Shown here in pieces: positions 1-7,661 of a DNA stretch of 11,687 nt (positions are counted from its first letter, which is position 1; each line of letters starts with the position of its first letter). Below the pieces are notes generated by a model that saw nothing but the letters and a program-made list of their open reading frames with translations, was not told where the DNA came from and ran no database searches. Origin of the DNA: CBFDBT01 sp965603115 (lineage in GTDB: Bacteria; Pseudomonadota; Alphaproteobacteria; Sphingomonadales; Kordiimonadaceae); the NCBI GenBank assembly GCA_965603115.1, contig CBFDBT010000070.1, forward strand, positions 1-11,687, in the 5' to 3' direction. The translations under genes were made by a program, and so were the position numbers.

Positions 1-300
1 AATATCTGAAAATGCAAGAAGGACATCACCTTCTTGAACGGTCATGCCATTGCGAACCTGTACTTGCTTTACAATACCACCCTCAAGATGCTGTAGGTTT
101 ATAGTTTGTCCTTCAACTGCCACTTGGCCTGAGACGACAGCGCCGGTACTAAGGGGAGCAAAAATAGACCAGATAGTCATGCCGCCAAGGAAAATAGACA
201 GAATGAGAATACCTAATTTTGTTCGATCCTCAATATAGGGCTGCGTTGATTGTTTCACCGCCGCTATGGTCTGCTCTCTTAATTCAGAATGCGCTATCAT
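1..300 (-). CDS. HlyD-family type I secretion membrane fusion protein (N-terminal 100 residues, runs off the window)
   Basis: This is the periplasmic adaptor of a type I secretion system, linking the inner-membrane ABC exporter to a TolC-like outer-membrane channel. Only the first 100 codons are present. Seen: a short cytoplasmic N-terminus, one transmembrane segment at about residues 29-48 (LGILILSIFLGGMTIWSIFA), then the start of the periplasmic part with the family hallmark LEGGIVKQVQVRNGMTVQEG (about 73-92), a lipoyl-like motif typical of PrtE/PrsE/HlyD adaptors. The ATG at 298-300 overlaps the TGA of the ABC exporter gene in an ATGA, and a GAGGAG ribosome site lies 8 bases upstream (309-314), so the start is secure. 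Order and overlap imply co-transcription and translational coupling with the exporter. The substrate is not shown by the sequence. Confidence 0.93.
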   Translation of the reverse strand, partial: MIAHSELREQTIAAVKQSTQPYIEDRTKLGILILSIFLGGMTIWSIFAPLSTGAVVSGQVAVEGQTINLQHLEGGIVKQVQVRNGMTVQEGDVLLAFSDI

Positions 301-2081
301 TGAGGTTTCTCCTCATTAGGAGCGGAGGATTTTTTAACTCGCACAACTCTCTTTGCGGCAGTTCCAGACTTAATGGCGCCTAGTTTTTTTGTTATTTGTT
401 CACGTGTGCCATAATATTCTAAAGTCCCTCTCGAAATCATAGCGACTTTATCGGCAACATTAATCATACTTTCTTGATGCGACACTATTATGACTGTCGT
501 CCCTTTAGCCTTTTCTTCTTGAAGGACAACATTCAAACTTTCTTGTGTCTCAGTATCAAGGTTAAGGTTGGGCTCATCCAACACAAGCAAACCAGGAGAG
601 CCGCAAAATGCTCGGGCAAGGGCTAATCTCTGCATCTGCCCACCTGACATAGGGACAGCAAGGTCACCACCAATCATGCTGTCGTACCCATCTTGTAGTT
701 CCATGATGAATTCATGCGCCCCAACACGTGTTGATGCCTCGATAACTTCTTCGAGCGGCATGTCGCGAAAACGTGAAATATTTTCGAAAATAGTGCCGGG
801 TATAAAGTCATGCTTTTGGGGTAAATACCCAATGTATGGCCCTATCACGTCTCGCGTGAAATGAGACATTTCAAAAGCTCCAACTAAAACAAATCCGTCG
901 CTCGGAAAATAGGCGCCGGCCATAATTTTAGCGAGCGTCGATTTGCCTGCAGAGGATGGTCCAATTATAGTTGTGATTGCTCCACCGTCAGCGGTAAAGC
1001 TGATATGCTTGAGGAACGTGTCGGTGCCTCCAGGGAAAGTGAAGCTGACATCATCTAATACCAAAGAGTTTTGACCTGATGGATAAGGGGCTGCGATATC
1101 CCTGTGATGCTCTTCAGGCAGAATGGAACTTAATCGTCCATAAGAGCCTATAGCTGAAAGCGCCTGTTTCCACGCCGTGATGGATTGTTCAACAGGAGCA
1201 AGGGCGCGGGACATAATAATAGATGCCGCTATAATCCCGCCGGGCGTCATTTGATTGTCCAAGACAAGAAGCGCACCTACTGTTAAAACAGTCATCTGTA
1301 AGAGCATGCGAAAAAAGCGAAAACTTGAGAGGTGGGTAGCTGCGCGCTCTGCACTTGTATATTGAGATTTGAGAGCTTTGATGTTGTGGACAAACCATCT
1401 GCCTTTGACATTGTCCATCATGCCCATGGAAATAATTTCGTCACTGCTTGACTGGACAGCGCGAACAAAATCTCGTGATGTTTCTGATACTTTATGGGCA
1501 TTGCTGAGCACATCGCGAACCGTAGACTCGTTATATATAGCAATTCCGATTAGAACCCCGGCGCCCACTAAGGCCACTAAGCCAATTGGAATTGCGAGCA
1601 TGAAAAGAACAATAAAATAAATTATCATCCACGGAATATCAAAAATCGCAATAATGCCTGGGCTAGACATGAAGGATCTTACGCGCCAAAGGTCTTCAAG
1701 GCCTTGTGCTTTTGATGGGTTGCCATCATGAAATGCGAGCGCTACGTGAGGAAATATTTCAATTCCCAAGCGGCATTCAAGCCAGCTTGCGGCTCTATTT
1801 AATATGTGGGCACGAATAATGTCGAGTGCGGCTCCAACAACTAGGGCCGCTAAAGCGATAAAGGCTAATAAATATAAAGTCTCTCTGCTACCGCCACCAA
1901 TCACTCTATCCAGCATCTGCATCATATAAATAGGAAGGGTGAGTTGCAATATATTGACAAAAAAACTGAATCCAGCAGCGGCATACAATGACCCTTTAAC
2001 AGCTGAAGTTACTGTCTCAAAAGGGGATGTTTGCACTTCAATTGCTTTAGCAACTGCTTCGGTTTGAAGTATTTTTTTCAC
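297..2081 (-). CDS. Type I secretion system permease/ATPase (PrtD/PrsD/HlyB-type ABC exporter)
   Basis: Inner-membrane ABC exporter that drives one-step secretion of unfolded proteins with a C-terminal signal, together with the HlyD-type adaptor encoded next. The 594 residues match the PrtD family length. Transmembrane domain at about 30-310, with no N-terminal C39 peptidase domain, so it is not a bacteriocin-type exporter. The nucleotide-binding domain is complete: Walker A GPSSAGKST (374-382), Q-loop YLPQ (Q422), signature MSGGQ (478-482), Walker B LLVLDE (498-503), D-loop NLNLD (505-509, where PrtD proteins usually have NSNLD), and H-loop histidine H535. The start is a GTG at 2079-2081 with GAGGA 10 bases upstream (2092-2096). 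It is divergent from the EPS operon across a 229-bp gap. In Rhizobium the related PrsDE pair lies near EPS genes and secretes glycanases; a matrix-related substrate here is inference only. Confidence 0.95.
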   Translation of the reverse strand: MKKILQTEAVAKAIEVQTSPFETVTSAVKGSLYAAAGFSFFVNILQLTLPIYMMQMLDRVIGGGSRETLYLLAFIALAALVVGAALDIIRAHILNRAASWLECRLGIEIFPHVALAFHDGNPSKAQGLEDLWRVRSFMSSPGIIAIFDIPWMIIYFIVLFMLAIPIGLVALVGAGVLIGIAIYNESTVRDVLSNAHKVSETSRDFVRAVQSSSDEIISMGMMDNVKGRWFVHNIKALKSQYTSAERAATHLSSFRFFRMLLQMTVLTVGALLVLDNQMTPGGIIAASIIMSRALAPVEQSITAWKQALSAIGSYGRLSSILPEEHHRDIAAPYPSGQNSLVLDDVSFTFPGGTDTFLKHISFTADGGAITTIIGPSSAGKSTLAKIMAGAYFPSDGFVLVGAFEMSHFTRDVIGPYIGYLPQKHDFIPGTIFENISRFRDMPLEEVIEASTRVGAHEFIMELQDGYDSMIGGDLAVPMSGGQMQRLALARAFCGSPGLLVLDEPNLNLDTETQESLNVVLQEEKAKGTTVIIVSHQESMINVADKVAMISRGTLEYYGTREQITKKLGAIKSGTAAKRVVRVKKSSAPNEEKPQ

Positions 2082-2177
2082 GACTAATCTGTCCTCAAAT
2101 TAAAAGAGACGAATAACAACCGAAACAAAAACATGATTTCACTGGCCTAAAGCATTGATATTATTATGTGATAGTAG

Positions 2178-2221
2178 CATCTATTGCAAATAATAAAAGC
2201 ACTATTTATAAGCAATAGATG
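2178..2221. promoter_or_regulatory. Perfect 10-bp inverted repeat in the divergent control region (candidate operator)
   Basis: CATCTATTGC at 2178-2187 and its exact reverse complement GCAATAGATG at 2212-2221 are separated by 24 AT-rich bases. The repeat sits between the divergent exporter and EPS genes, just upstream of the plus-strand promoter. Its left arm overlaps a weak minus-strand -35 candidate (TTGCAA, 2184-2189). The spacing is about four helical turns between arms rather than a tight hairpin, which suits a dimeric or cooperatively bound regulator better than a terminator. No T-run follows. The regulator is unknown. Confidence 0.45.
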
Positions 2222-2232
2222 GTTGCAATTGT

Positions 2233-2262
2233 TTAACAAATAGTTAATATTAAAGGTATACT
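2233..2262 (+). promoter_or_regulatory. Candidate sigma-70 promoter for the EPS operon
   Basis: TTAACA (2233-2238, 5 of 6 to TTGACA) and TATACT (2257-2262, 5 of 6 to TATAAT) are separated by 18 bases in a very AT-rich stretch, about 50 bases before the GTG of the first operon gene. It is the best promoter-like match in the divergent gap and lies just downstream of the inverted repeat. It is a consensus match only. Confidence 0.45.
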
Positions 2263-2310
2263 TTATAAATTTCAGGTAGAACGTGCATTTAAAATTAAGA
2301 AAGTCGCAAT

Positions 2311-3576
2311 GTGGGTAGTCGATTTATTATAAGCCGTAGTTTCAAAAACTTATGGGGAGATTGGTTTGTACCAGTTTGTGGAGTGCCGATAATCTTGGCT
2401 TTTGCTTTTTTACTAAGTGTTTCCACGGCATCTTTTTCCCAGGATAAGGAGCGGGGATTAACTCTTTCTGCCACAGCAACGGGTGCCTATAGTGACAATT
2501 ATTTAAGGCTGTCTGATACCAAAGCTGCTGAGCGTCCGTCTCTTATTCCAGAGGAATATTCACTAACAACAAATGCTCAACTTGGCTGGAATCAGCGAAT
2601 TGGTCGCCAGCAGCTATCTTTTAATGCGGATGCTGGGTATCGTTTTAATAAATATAATCGTTATCTTGATTCTGAGAGTATTAGTGCTGATGCTGCGCTT
2701 AACTGGAAGCTAGGAGCAAGGTGCAATGGGGCCATTTCTGCTTCTTATACTCGCGCTCAAAGTGACTTTGAGGTCTTGGATGATATACTCCATAATGTAG
2801 TTAGCAATAAAGCAGCCAAGGCGAGCACAAATTGTTCATTTGGGGCTCGCTTAGGGATAGTTCTGAGTGGTAATATTTCTGGCGCTGATAATTCTGCTGC
2901 TACTCGTTCAATCAATGATCTAAAGCAGCATCAATTAGGAGCAGGCCTTCGCCTTTCTCTTCGAGGTAGTGATTATATTAGTCTTATGGCTAGCCAGATA
3001 TGGCGTCAATATGATAATCGCTTCGTTGCCCTAGGTCGGTCTGACGAGAATAAGCAGCTTAACCTAGGGGTCGAGGTTCAAAAATCCTTTGGTCCGCGTA
3101 TTACATTAGATGGATGGTTGGGCTATTCAGAAGTGACTAACCCAAATGAGCCTACCATAAACTCTAGTGGATTTTCTGGCAAAGCGGGTATTTCCTACAA
3201 GATAGGCGGGCGGCATCTTGCAAGATTTTCAGCTAGACAAGAGATAGATTCAAGTGCAAATTTGACGGCTTCTCACATGAAAATAAAGGGTCTTAATCTG
3301 AGTATCTCCTCAAAATGGGGAGCAAAAATTCATTCAGATATTACTATAAGCCAAGATGAAAGAGATATCGCTCTTGCTCCAAGTATTATGGGCTTGGGTG
3401 TTTTAAATAATACTTCTGATAAAACAAAAAGGGCAAGTGCTAGCTTTGGTTATGACATTGGGCGACTTGTGACACTGCGCTTATCAGGTAGGGTAGCAGA
3501 AAGAAATGCCGCCCAAAATTATTTTAATTATACTGAAAAAGCTGTTATGGTTGGTCTCAGTTTTAGATATAAATAA
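2311..3576 (+). CDS. Outer-membrane beta-barrel protein of the EPS locus (EpsL/BBP2-like)
   Basis: Probable outer-membrane beta-barrel, first gene of the EPS operon. Seen: an unusually long n-region followed by a hydrophobic core at about residues 20-38, with signal-peptide cleavage likely near SFS|Q (43/44). The mature part alternates polar and hydrophobic residues in repeated strands, has no long hydrophobic segment, and ends in an aromatic-rich final strand (VGLSFRYK). The length of 421 residues suits the uncharacterised porin-like proteins (EpsL, BBP2 families) that accompany exosortase EPS operons. The start is a GTG; a weak AAGAAAG site lies 7 bases upstream (2297-2303). An ATG at 2309 is in another frame. 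The gene is followed after 59 bases by epsE. A role as polymer channel or accessory is inferred from context; the family assignment is from pattern, not alignment. Confidence 0.8.
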   Translation: MGSRFIISRSFKNLWGDWFVPVCGVPIILAFAFLLSVSTASFSQDKERGLTLSATATGAYSDNYLRLSDTKAAERPSLIPEEYSLTTNAQLGWNQRIGRQQLSFNADAGYRFNKYNRYLDSESISADAALNWKLGARCNGAISASYTRAQSDFEVLDDILHNVVSNKAAKASTNCSFGARLGIVLSGNISGADNSAATRSINDLKQHQLGAGLRLSLRGSDYISLMASQIWRQYDNRFVALGRSDENKQLNLGVEVQKSFGPRITLDGWLGYSEVTNPNEPTINSSGFSGKAGISYKIGGRHLARFSARQEIDSSANLTASHMKIKGLNLSISSKWGAKIHSDITISQDERDIALAPSIMGLGVLNNTSDKTKRASASFGYDIGRLVTLRLSGRVAERNAAQNYFNYTEKAVMVGLSFRYK

Positions 3577-3635
3577 GCTTCTATCGAGCTTGGAGTTATT
3601 CTCATTACATTGCAGATGAGTAAAATTATAAGGAA

Positions 3636-4436
3636 ATGGCTGTGTCTATTCTATCTAGAATAATATTGTTTTCTACGCTTATTAGTATGCAAGTGGTAGC
3701 GCAAGACCAAGCTCAAGAGGCCTATCTTTTGGGCCCTCATGACAAAATCGATGTACGTGTATTTAAGCAAGTAGATCTGAGCACTATAGCGCGCATTCAA
3801 TCTGACAATTCCATTTTATTGCCAGTTATCGGTAAGGTCATTGTGGGTGGATTTTCTGAGCAAGATGCTGTTACCCGTATTCAAAGGGCTTTAATTGATG
3901 GCGGGGTAGTGCAAGAGCCGGCTGTCACGCTAAGCGTAGTTGAGTATGCAAGTAAACAGGTTGCCGTCCTTGGTTATGTTGTAAAACCGGGAAGTTATTA
4001 TCTGGACCGCCCATCAACAATCTCTGACATTCTTGCAAAAGCTGGCGGGGCCCAAATTGAAGGGGCTGATTTTCTTTATTTTACTGATTATGATCCAAAG
4101 ATGGGCAAATCCGAACGTAGTGTTCTCGTGATTCAAGACCTTCTAGGGGAAGGGTCAACGGATCTTGATCGGCCTGTTGGGGCTGGCGACAAGATATTCA
4201 TCCCGCGTGCACCAGTTTTTTATATTTACGGTCAAGTCAAGGGGCCGGGAGCTTTTAGGCTTTACCCAGGTATGACTGCTGAGCAAGCTCTAGCTTCAGC
4301 TGGCGGTGTAACTGATATGGGAAAGGCTTCGTCACTTCGCAAACGCGATTTAAAATCAGGTAAGATGACTTCTGTTGAGTTAGAAGAAAAAATATTTGCC
4401 AATGAAGTGCTTTTTGTTCCTGAGAGATTGTTCTAA
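3636..4436 (+). CDS. epsE: Polysaccharide export protein, EpsE/Wza family (SLBB domains)
   Basis: Periplasmic/outer-membrane polysaccharide export protein that carries EPS through the outer membrane. Seen: a signal peptide (about 1-22, cleavage near VVA|Q; no lipobox cysteine), Poly_export domain at about 29-102 beginning YLLGPHDKIDVRVF, then two SLBB domains (about 108-190, with VLGYVVKPGSYYL, and about 195-262, with YGQVKGPGAFRLYPG). The C-terminus VLFVPERLF matches the ending of short EpsE-type proteins, and 266 residues is their usual size, shorter than Wza. The start is uncertain: AGGA (3631-3634) is only one base from the ATG at 3636 but 7 bases from an in-frame GTG at 3642, so translation may begin at the third codon. 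epsF starts one base after its TAA. The missing lipid anchor is a family trait and may make the neighbouring barrel the actual outer-membrane pore. Confidence 0.92.
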   Translation: MAVSILSRIILFSTLISMQVVAQDQAQEAYLLGPHDKIDVRVFKQVDLSTIARIQSDNSILLPVIGKVIVGGFSEQDAVTRIQRALIDGGVVQEPAVTLSVVEYASKQVAVLGYVVKPGSYYLDRPSTISDILAKAGGAQIEGADFLYFTDYDPKMGKSERSVLVIQDLLGEGSTDLDRPVGAGDKIFIPRAPVFYIYGQVKGPGAFRLYPGMTAEQALASAGGVTDMGKASSLRKRDLKSGKMTSVELEEKIFANEVLFVPERLF

Positions 4437-4437
4437 C

Positions 4438-5877
4438 ATGAGCATTTATCAAGTTATAGCAATATTATATGCCCGAATTTGGGTGATGCTTTTAACATTC
4501 GTTGTTACTGTTTTTATCACTGCTCTTATTGTAACTATACTACCAGAAAAGTTCACTGCTACATCAAAAGTTATTTTAGATGTAGCAGTTCCTGATGCTG
4601 TTAGTGGCGCAACTATGCCATCTGGTTTGGTGCGTGACCACATCAATACTCAAATTCGATTGATAGAATCTACTCGAATAGCTTCAAAGGTCGTAGATGA
4701 TCAAAATTTGATGCAGTCCCCACTATACCTGAACGAATTTTCAAAAATTGAGAGCGATAATATCAACTTTAGGAATTGGATTGCCTTAGAGCTAATTAAA
4801 GGCCTTGCAGTTGAGCAGGTTCCCGGTAGTCGTATTCTTTCCATTAGCTTTACTAGTAATGATGCTCGATATTCAAATGCCTTCACCAATGCATATATTG
4901 ATGTTGATCTGGACCTTAGAGTAGATCCGGCAAAAAGAAATGCTCAGTGGTTCTCGGGCCAGTTAAATAATTTACAGCAAAATCTAGATGACGCTCAGCG
5001 TAGGCTCACGGAGTATCAGCAGAGAACTGGAATTGTTTCGATTGAGGAATCGCTGGATTCAGAAACTGCAAAATTAGCAGACCTTACCTCGCGTGTTACT
5101 GAAGCTGAGGCCAATGTTAGCAATGCGAAGTCGCTTGTAAAGCAACTGTCGACTTTTCAAAAATCAAAAAATTCGGGTGCAGTTCTGCCAGAATTTTTAT
5201 CAAATAGTAATATCCAGCGTTGGAGAGATGAGCTTACTAAAATTGATGCGCAATTTGCTATGATATCGGGCTCAGTTGGTCCTAACCACCCTTCTTATAA
5301 AGCGGTGCAGGCGCAAAGAACAGTTATTCAAAATCAGCTTGATGCAGAAATTGGCAAGCTTAGAGAATCTATTTATGCTCAAGTTGATATGGCGAAATCT
5401 AAAGCAAACAGTCTGAATGTTGAACTGACAGAACAGAAAAATAAATTACTACACCTGAGAGGTTAGCGAGACATTCTTGATAGTTTGCTTAGAGAGGTTG
5501 ATATTCGTATACTGGAATATGATGATGCTTTCCGGCGCGCGGGCACTTTGCGCCTTGAAGGAGCTATAGCACAATCAGGTGTGGTTATAATGAGTGAGGC
5601 GTTGATACCACTCGAGCATAGTTTTCCTAAAAAGTCATTATCATTGATGATGTCGATTGCAGCAGGGTTTTTGCTTGGTATTACTTTAGCATTTTTACTT
5701 GAGATGATTGATCGCAGGATTAGGTCCATTCAGTATTTAGAGCAATCCTCTGGTGTTTCTGTCTATGCGAGTTTAGGTAAGAATAAACGGACTGTTAAGA
5801 AAACAAATAAAATAACCAGCACTAATCATAAAAAAATACTACAAAAATTGCAGCACAGTGAAAAGGTTTTGGGATAA
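4438..5877 (+). pseudogene. epsF: Chain-length determinant protein EpsF (Wzz-like), split by an in-frame TAG
   Basis: Inner-membrane polysaccharide co-polymerase that sets EPS chain length with EpsG. The reading frame from ATG 4438 encodes 342 residues: TM1 at about 12-35, a Wzz-type periplasmic region with NPAT-like start (ILDVAVPDAVSG, 47-57), long coiled coils (about 170-240 and 285-340), and GPNHPSYK (281-288). It then hits TAG at 5464-5466. The same frame continues for 136 codons to TAA 5875-5877, encoding the rest of the coiled coil, TM2 (about 5632-5700) and EMIDRRIRS, the standard family C-terminus. The total of about 479 residues suits EpsF. A CAG-to-TAG change (LHLRG-Q-RDILD) is the simplest origin. 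The first in-frame ATG after the stop is 5590, leaving only TM2, so reinitiation would not restore function. Without readthrough the product lacks its second anchor. An upstream in-frame ATG at 4396 lies inside epsE and is not used. Confidence 0.88.
5464..5466 (+). other. In-frame amber codon interrupting epsF
   Basis: TAG in the context GGT TAG CGA. The coding frame is intact immediately before and after, so this is a substitution and not a frameshift. Confidence 0.9.
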
Positions 5878-5880
5878 ATA

Positions 5881-6759
5881 ATGTCAGATAATTTACCAAT
5901 TGCACCCGTCACTCTTGATGATAATAAAAAGAGTCAAATGCTAGGCCAAATATTGATCGGCCTTGGAAAACTGAATGAAGATCAAGTCCTTAAAGTCCTT
6001 GAAGAACAAAAAAAGTCTAGTTGTAGCTTTGGTGAAGCTGCGGTTAAGAAGAAACTGTTAACTATTGCCGAAATTGATGATGCCGTAGCCCGTCAGTTTG
6101 ATTATTCAGTTTTATCACTTAATACTGGTCGCCCGTCGAGTGAATTACTTGCCGCTTATGACCCATTTGGTGATGAAGCTGAGGCCTTTCGAGCCCTTAG
6201 AAGCCAACTTATCCTCAATGGCTATGAAAAGGGTCGCCGAGCGATATCATTAGTGGCACCCAACTCAAGATCAGGCACATCCTATGTTGCTGCGAACCTA
6301 GCCGTTTCTATTGCGCAATATGGGCTTCACGTTTGCCTAGTGGATACCAATTTACGAGAGCCGCGCATAGCAGAAATTTTTGCTATCGCGAGTAATTCTG
6401 CGGGGCTATCTGAAATATTGAGAGGGAAATGTAGCTATGATGAGGCTATTGTCTATGATTGTTTCCCGCGAATGGGCATTATTACAGCTGGACGTATTCC
6501 TCCAAATCCGCAAGAACTTCTTGGTCGAAGCGAGTTTGTTTGGACGATCTCTAATTTACTGAGAGAATTCGATATAGTTTTATTTGACACACCAGCGACG
6601 AATAAATGTGCTGATGGGAAAATGGTCTCTGCTCGCGCTGGATCAGCTCTATTAGTTGCCCGAAAAGATCGCAGTCTTTCTAATGATATTGAGGTTCTCT
6701 CAAGCGAGCTTGCTGAAAATGGTTGTAAGCTCATGGGTGCGATCTTGAATGATTTTTAG
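5881..6759 (+). CDS. epsG: EpsG-type chain-length ATPase (CpsD/Wzc-like, non-canonical P-loop)
   Basis: Cytoplasmic partner of EpsF, related to bacterial tyrosine kinases of the CpsD/CapB/Wzc type. Seen: an N-terminal GspE-N/MshEN-like domain (about 19-80; LGQILIGLGKLNEDQ, FGEAAVKKKLL, ARQFDY), as in EpsG proteins, then EAFRALRSQL (101-110) that leads into the kinase fold. The P-loop reads PNSRSGTS (127-134): the Walker A lysine is replaced by T133. Walker A' is VDTNLREP (154-161) with D155, and Walker B is DIVLFDTP (231-238). It ends ILNDF with no tyrosine-rich tail. ATP hydrolysis or autophosphorylation is therefore doubtful; I recall that EpsG proteins often have a degenerate P-loop (G-R-S), so this may be a family trait taken further. 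ATG 5881 has GGGA 6 bases upstream, overlapping the end of epsF. Translation stops at TAG 6757-6759. Confidence 0.9.
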   Translation: MSDNLPIAPVTLDDNKKSQMLGQILIGLGKLNEDQVLKVLEEQKKSSCSFGEAAVKKKLLTIAEIDDAVARQFDYSVLSLNTGRPSSELLAAYDPFGDEAEAFRALRSQLILNGYEKGRRAISLVAPNSRSGTSYVAANLAVSIAQYGLHVCLVDTNLREPRIAEIFAIASNSAGLSEILRGKCSYDEAIVYDCFPRMGIITAGRIPPNPQELLGRSEFVWTISNLLREFDIVLFDTPATNKCADGKMVSARAGSALLVARKDRSLSNDIEVLSSELAENGCKLMGAILNDF

Positions 6760-6782
6760 GAAAGTGAGAGGCTATAAATAAA

Positions 6783-7661
6783 ATGCATGTGGACTGGAAA
6801 AATATGCAAGAAGATATTAAAGAGAGCGGCCTATGGCTCGCCATAGTCGCTCTAATTATCCTGTATGCCTCCACATACAGTTTGCTAGCTGATGGGCCTT
6901 GGCAGACGGACCAAGACGGTCATGGCCCTTTCATTATTTTGCTGGCGCTTGGTATAGCTTTAAGCAAGGTATCAAGCCTAAAAGACATCACCAAACCAAA
7001 GGCTCCAGTCCTTGGCTGGGGGCTTATCATTGCGGGCCTTGTATTTTATATTGTTGGACATTCACAAGAAATTTTACTTTTCGATGTGGGCTCCATAATT
7101 CCTATTTTAATTGGCATTACTCTTATCCTAAAGGGGTATGCTGGACTAAAACAGTTCTGGGTACCAATTTTCTTTCTCACCTTTGCAGTTCCATTGCCTG
7201 GCTGGCTGATGGACACTTTGACACAACCCATGAAGCTTTATCTTTCAGACTTGGTCGTGAGTAAATTATTTGATTTTGGGTTTCCGGTTGCTCAAAATGG
7301 CGTGATTATTTATATTGCACAATATCAACTCTTGGTGAAAGATGCCTGCGTAGGTTTGAACTCAATGTATAGTCTATCAGCAGTGGGGTTTTTCTATATT
7401 TTTCTGGCAAATCCTAGGAGTAAATTTCGGATTGCGGCCCTAATCGCATGCATCATTCCTTTTGCTTTTGCGGCCAATGTTGTAAGGGTAACTTTTCTTG
7501 TATTGATCACTTATTATTTTGGAGAAGAGGCAGGGCAAGGCCTGTTGCATGATCTCACTGGCCTTGTGATGTTTTGTTCTGCATTACTGCTTTTTATATT
7601 ATTTGATACACTTCTTTTCAGAGCGCCTCACTGGTTAGTAGCTATGAGGCGACAAAAATGA
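6783..7661 (+). CDS. xrtB: Exosortase B (PEP-CTERM protein-sorting transpeptidase)
   Basis: Polytopic inner-membrane cysteine protease/transpeptidase that recognises C-terminal PEP-CTERM signals and releases or attaches surface proteins. All three family catalytic residues are present: Cys189 in KDACVGLNSM, Arg235 in ANVVRVTFLV, and His256 in GLLHDLTG. About eight hydrophobic segments span residues 17-280. The surrounding wording (LNSMYSLSA, VLITYYFGEEAGQG) is that of the B subtype, as is the pairing with EpsI, EpsD, EpsE, EpsF and EpsG. The length of 292 residues is normal for XrtB without a fused EpsI domain. ATG 6783 has GAGAGG 11 bases upstream (6766-6771); an in-frame ATG at 6804 is a less likely alternative. 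The stop overlaps the epsI start (ATGA at 7658-7661). No PEP-CTERM substrate is encoded in this window. Confidence 0.94.
   Translation: MHVDWKNMQEDIKESGLWLAIVALIILYASTYSLLADGPWQTDQDGHGPFIILLALGIALSKVSSLKDITKPKAPVLGWGLIIAGLVFYIVGHSQEILLFDVGSIIPILIGITLILKGYAGLKQFWVPIFFLTFAVPLPGWLMDTLTQPMKLYLSDLVVSKLFDFGFPVAQNGVIIYIAQYQLLVKDACVGLNSMYSLSAVGFFYIFLANPRSKFRIAALIACIIPFAFAANVVRVTFLVLITYYFGEEAGQGLLHDLTGLVMFCSALLLFILFDTLLFRAPHWLVAMRRQK

Noticed and set aside
3575..3591. AAGCT...AGCTT inverted repeat after the beta-barrel gene as a terminator.
   Set aside because: Only five pairs and no T-run; it lies within an apparently continuous operon.
3616..3663. ATG at 3616 as a start or short gene before epsE.
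   Set aside because: It opens only a 15-codon frame, out of phase with epsE, with no ribosome site of note.
5464..6759. Reassignment of TAG as a sense codon to explain the epsF interruption.
   Set aside because: epsG ends normally at a TAG (6757-6759) right after the usual ILNDF ending, and the epimerase is interrupted by TAA, a different codon. A changed code would not explain both.
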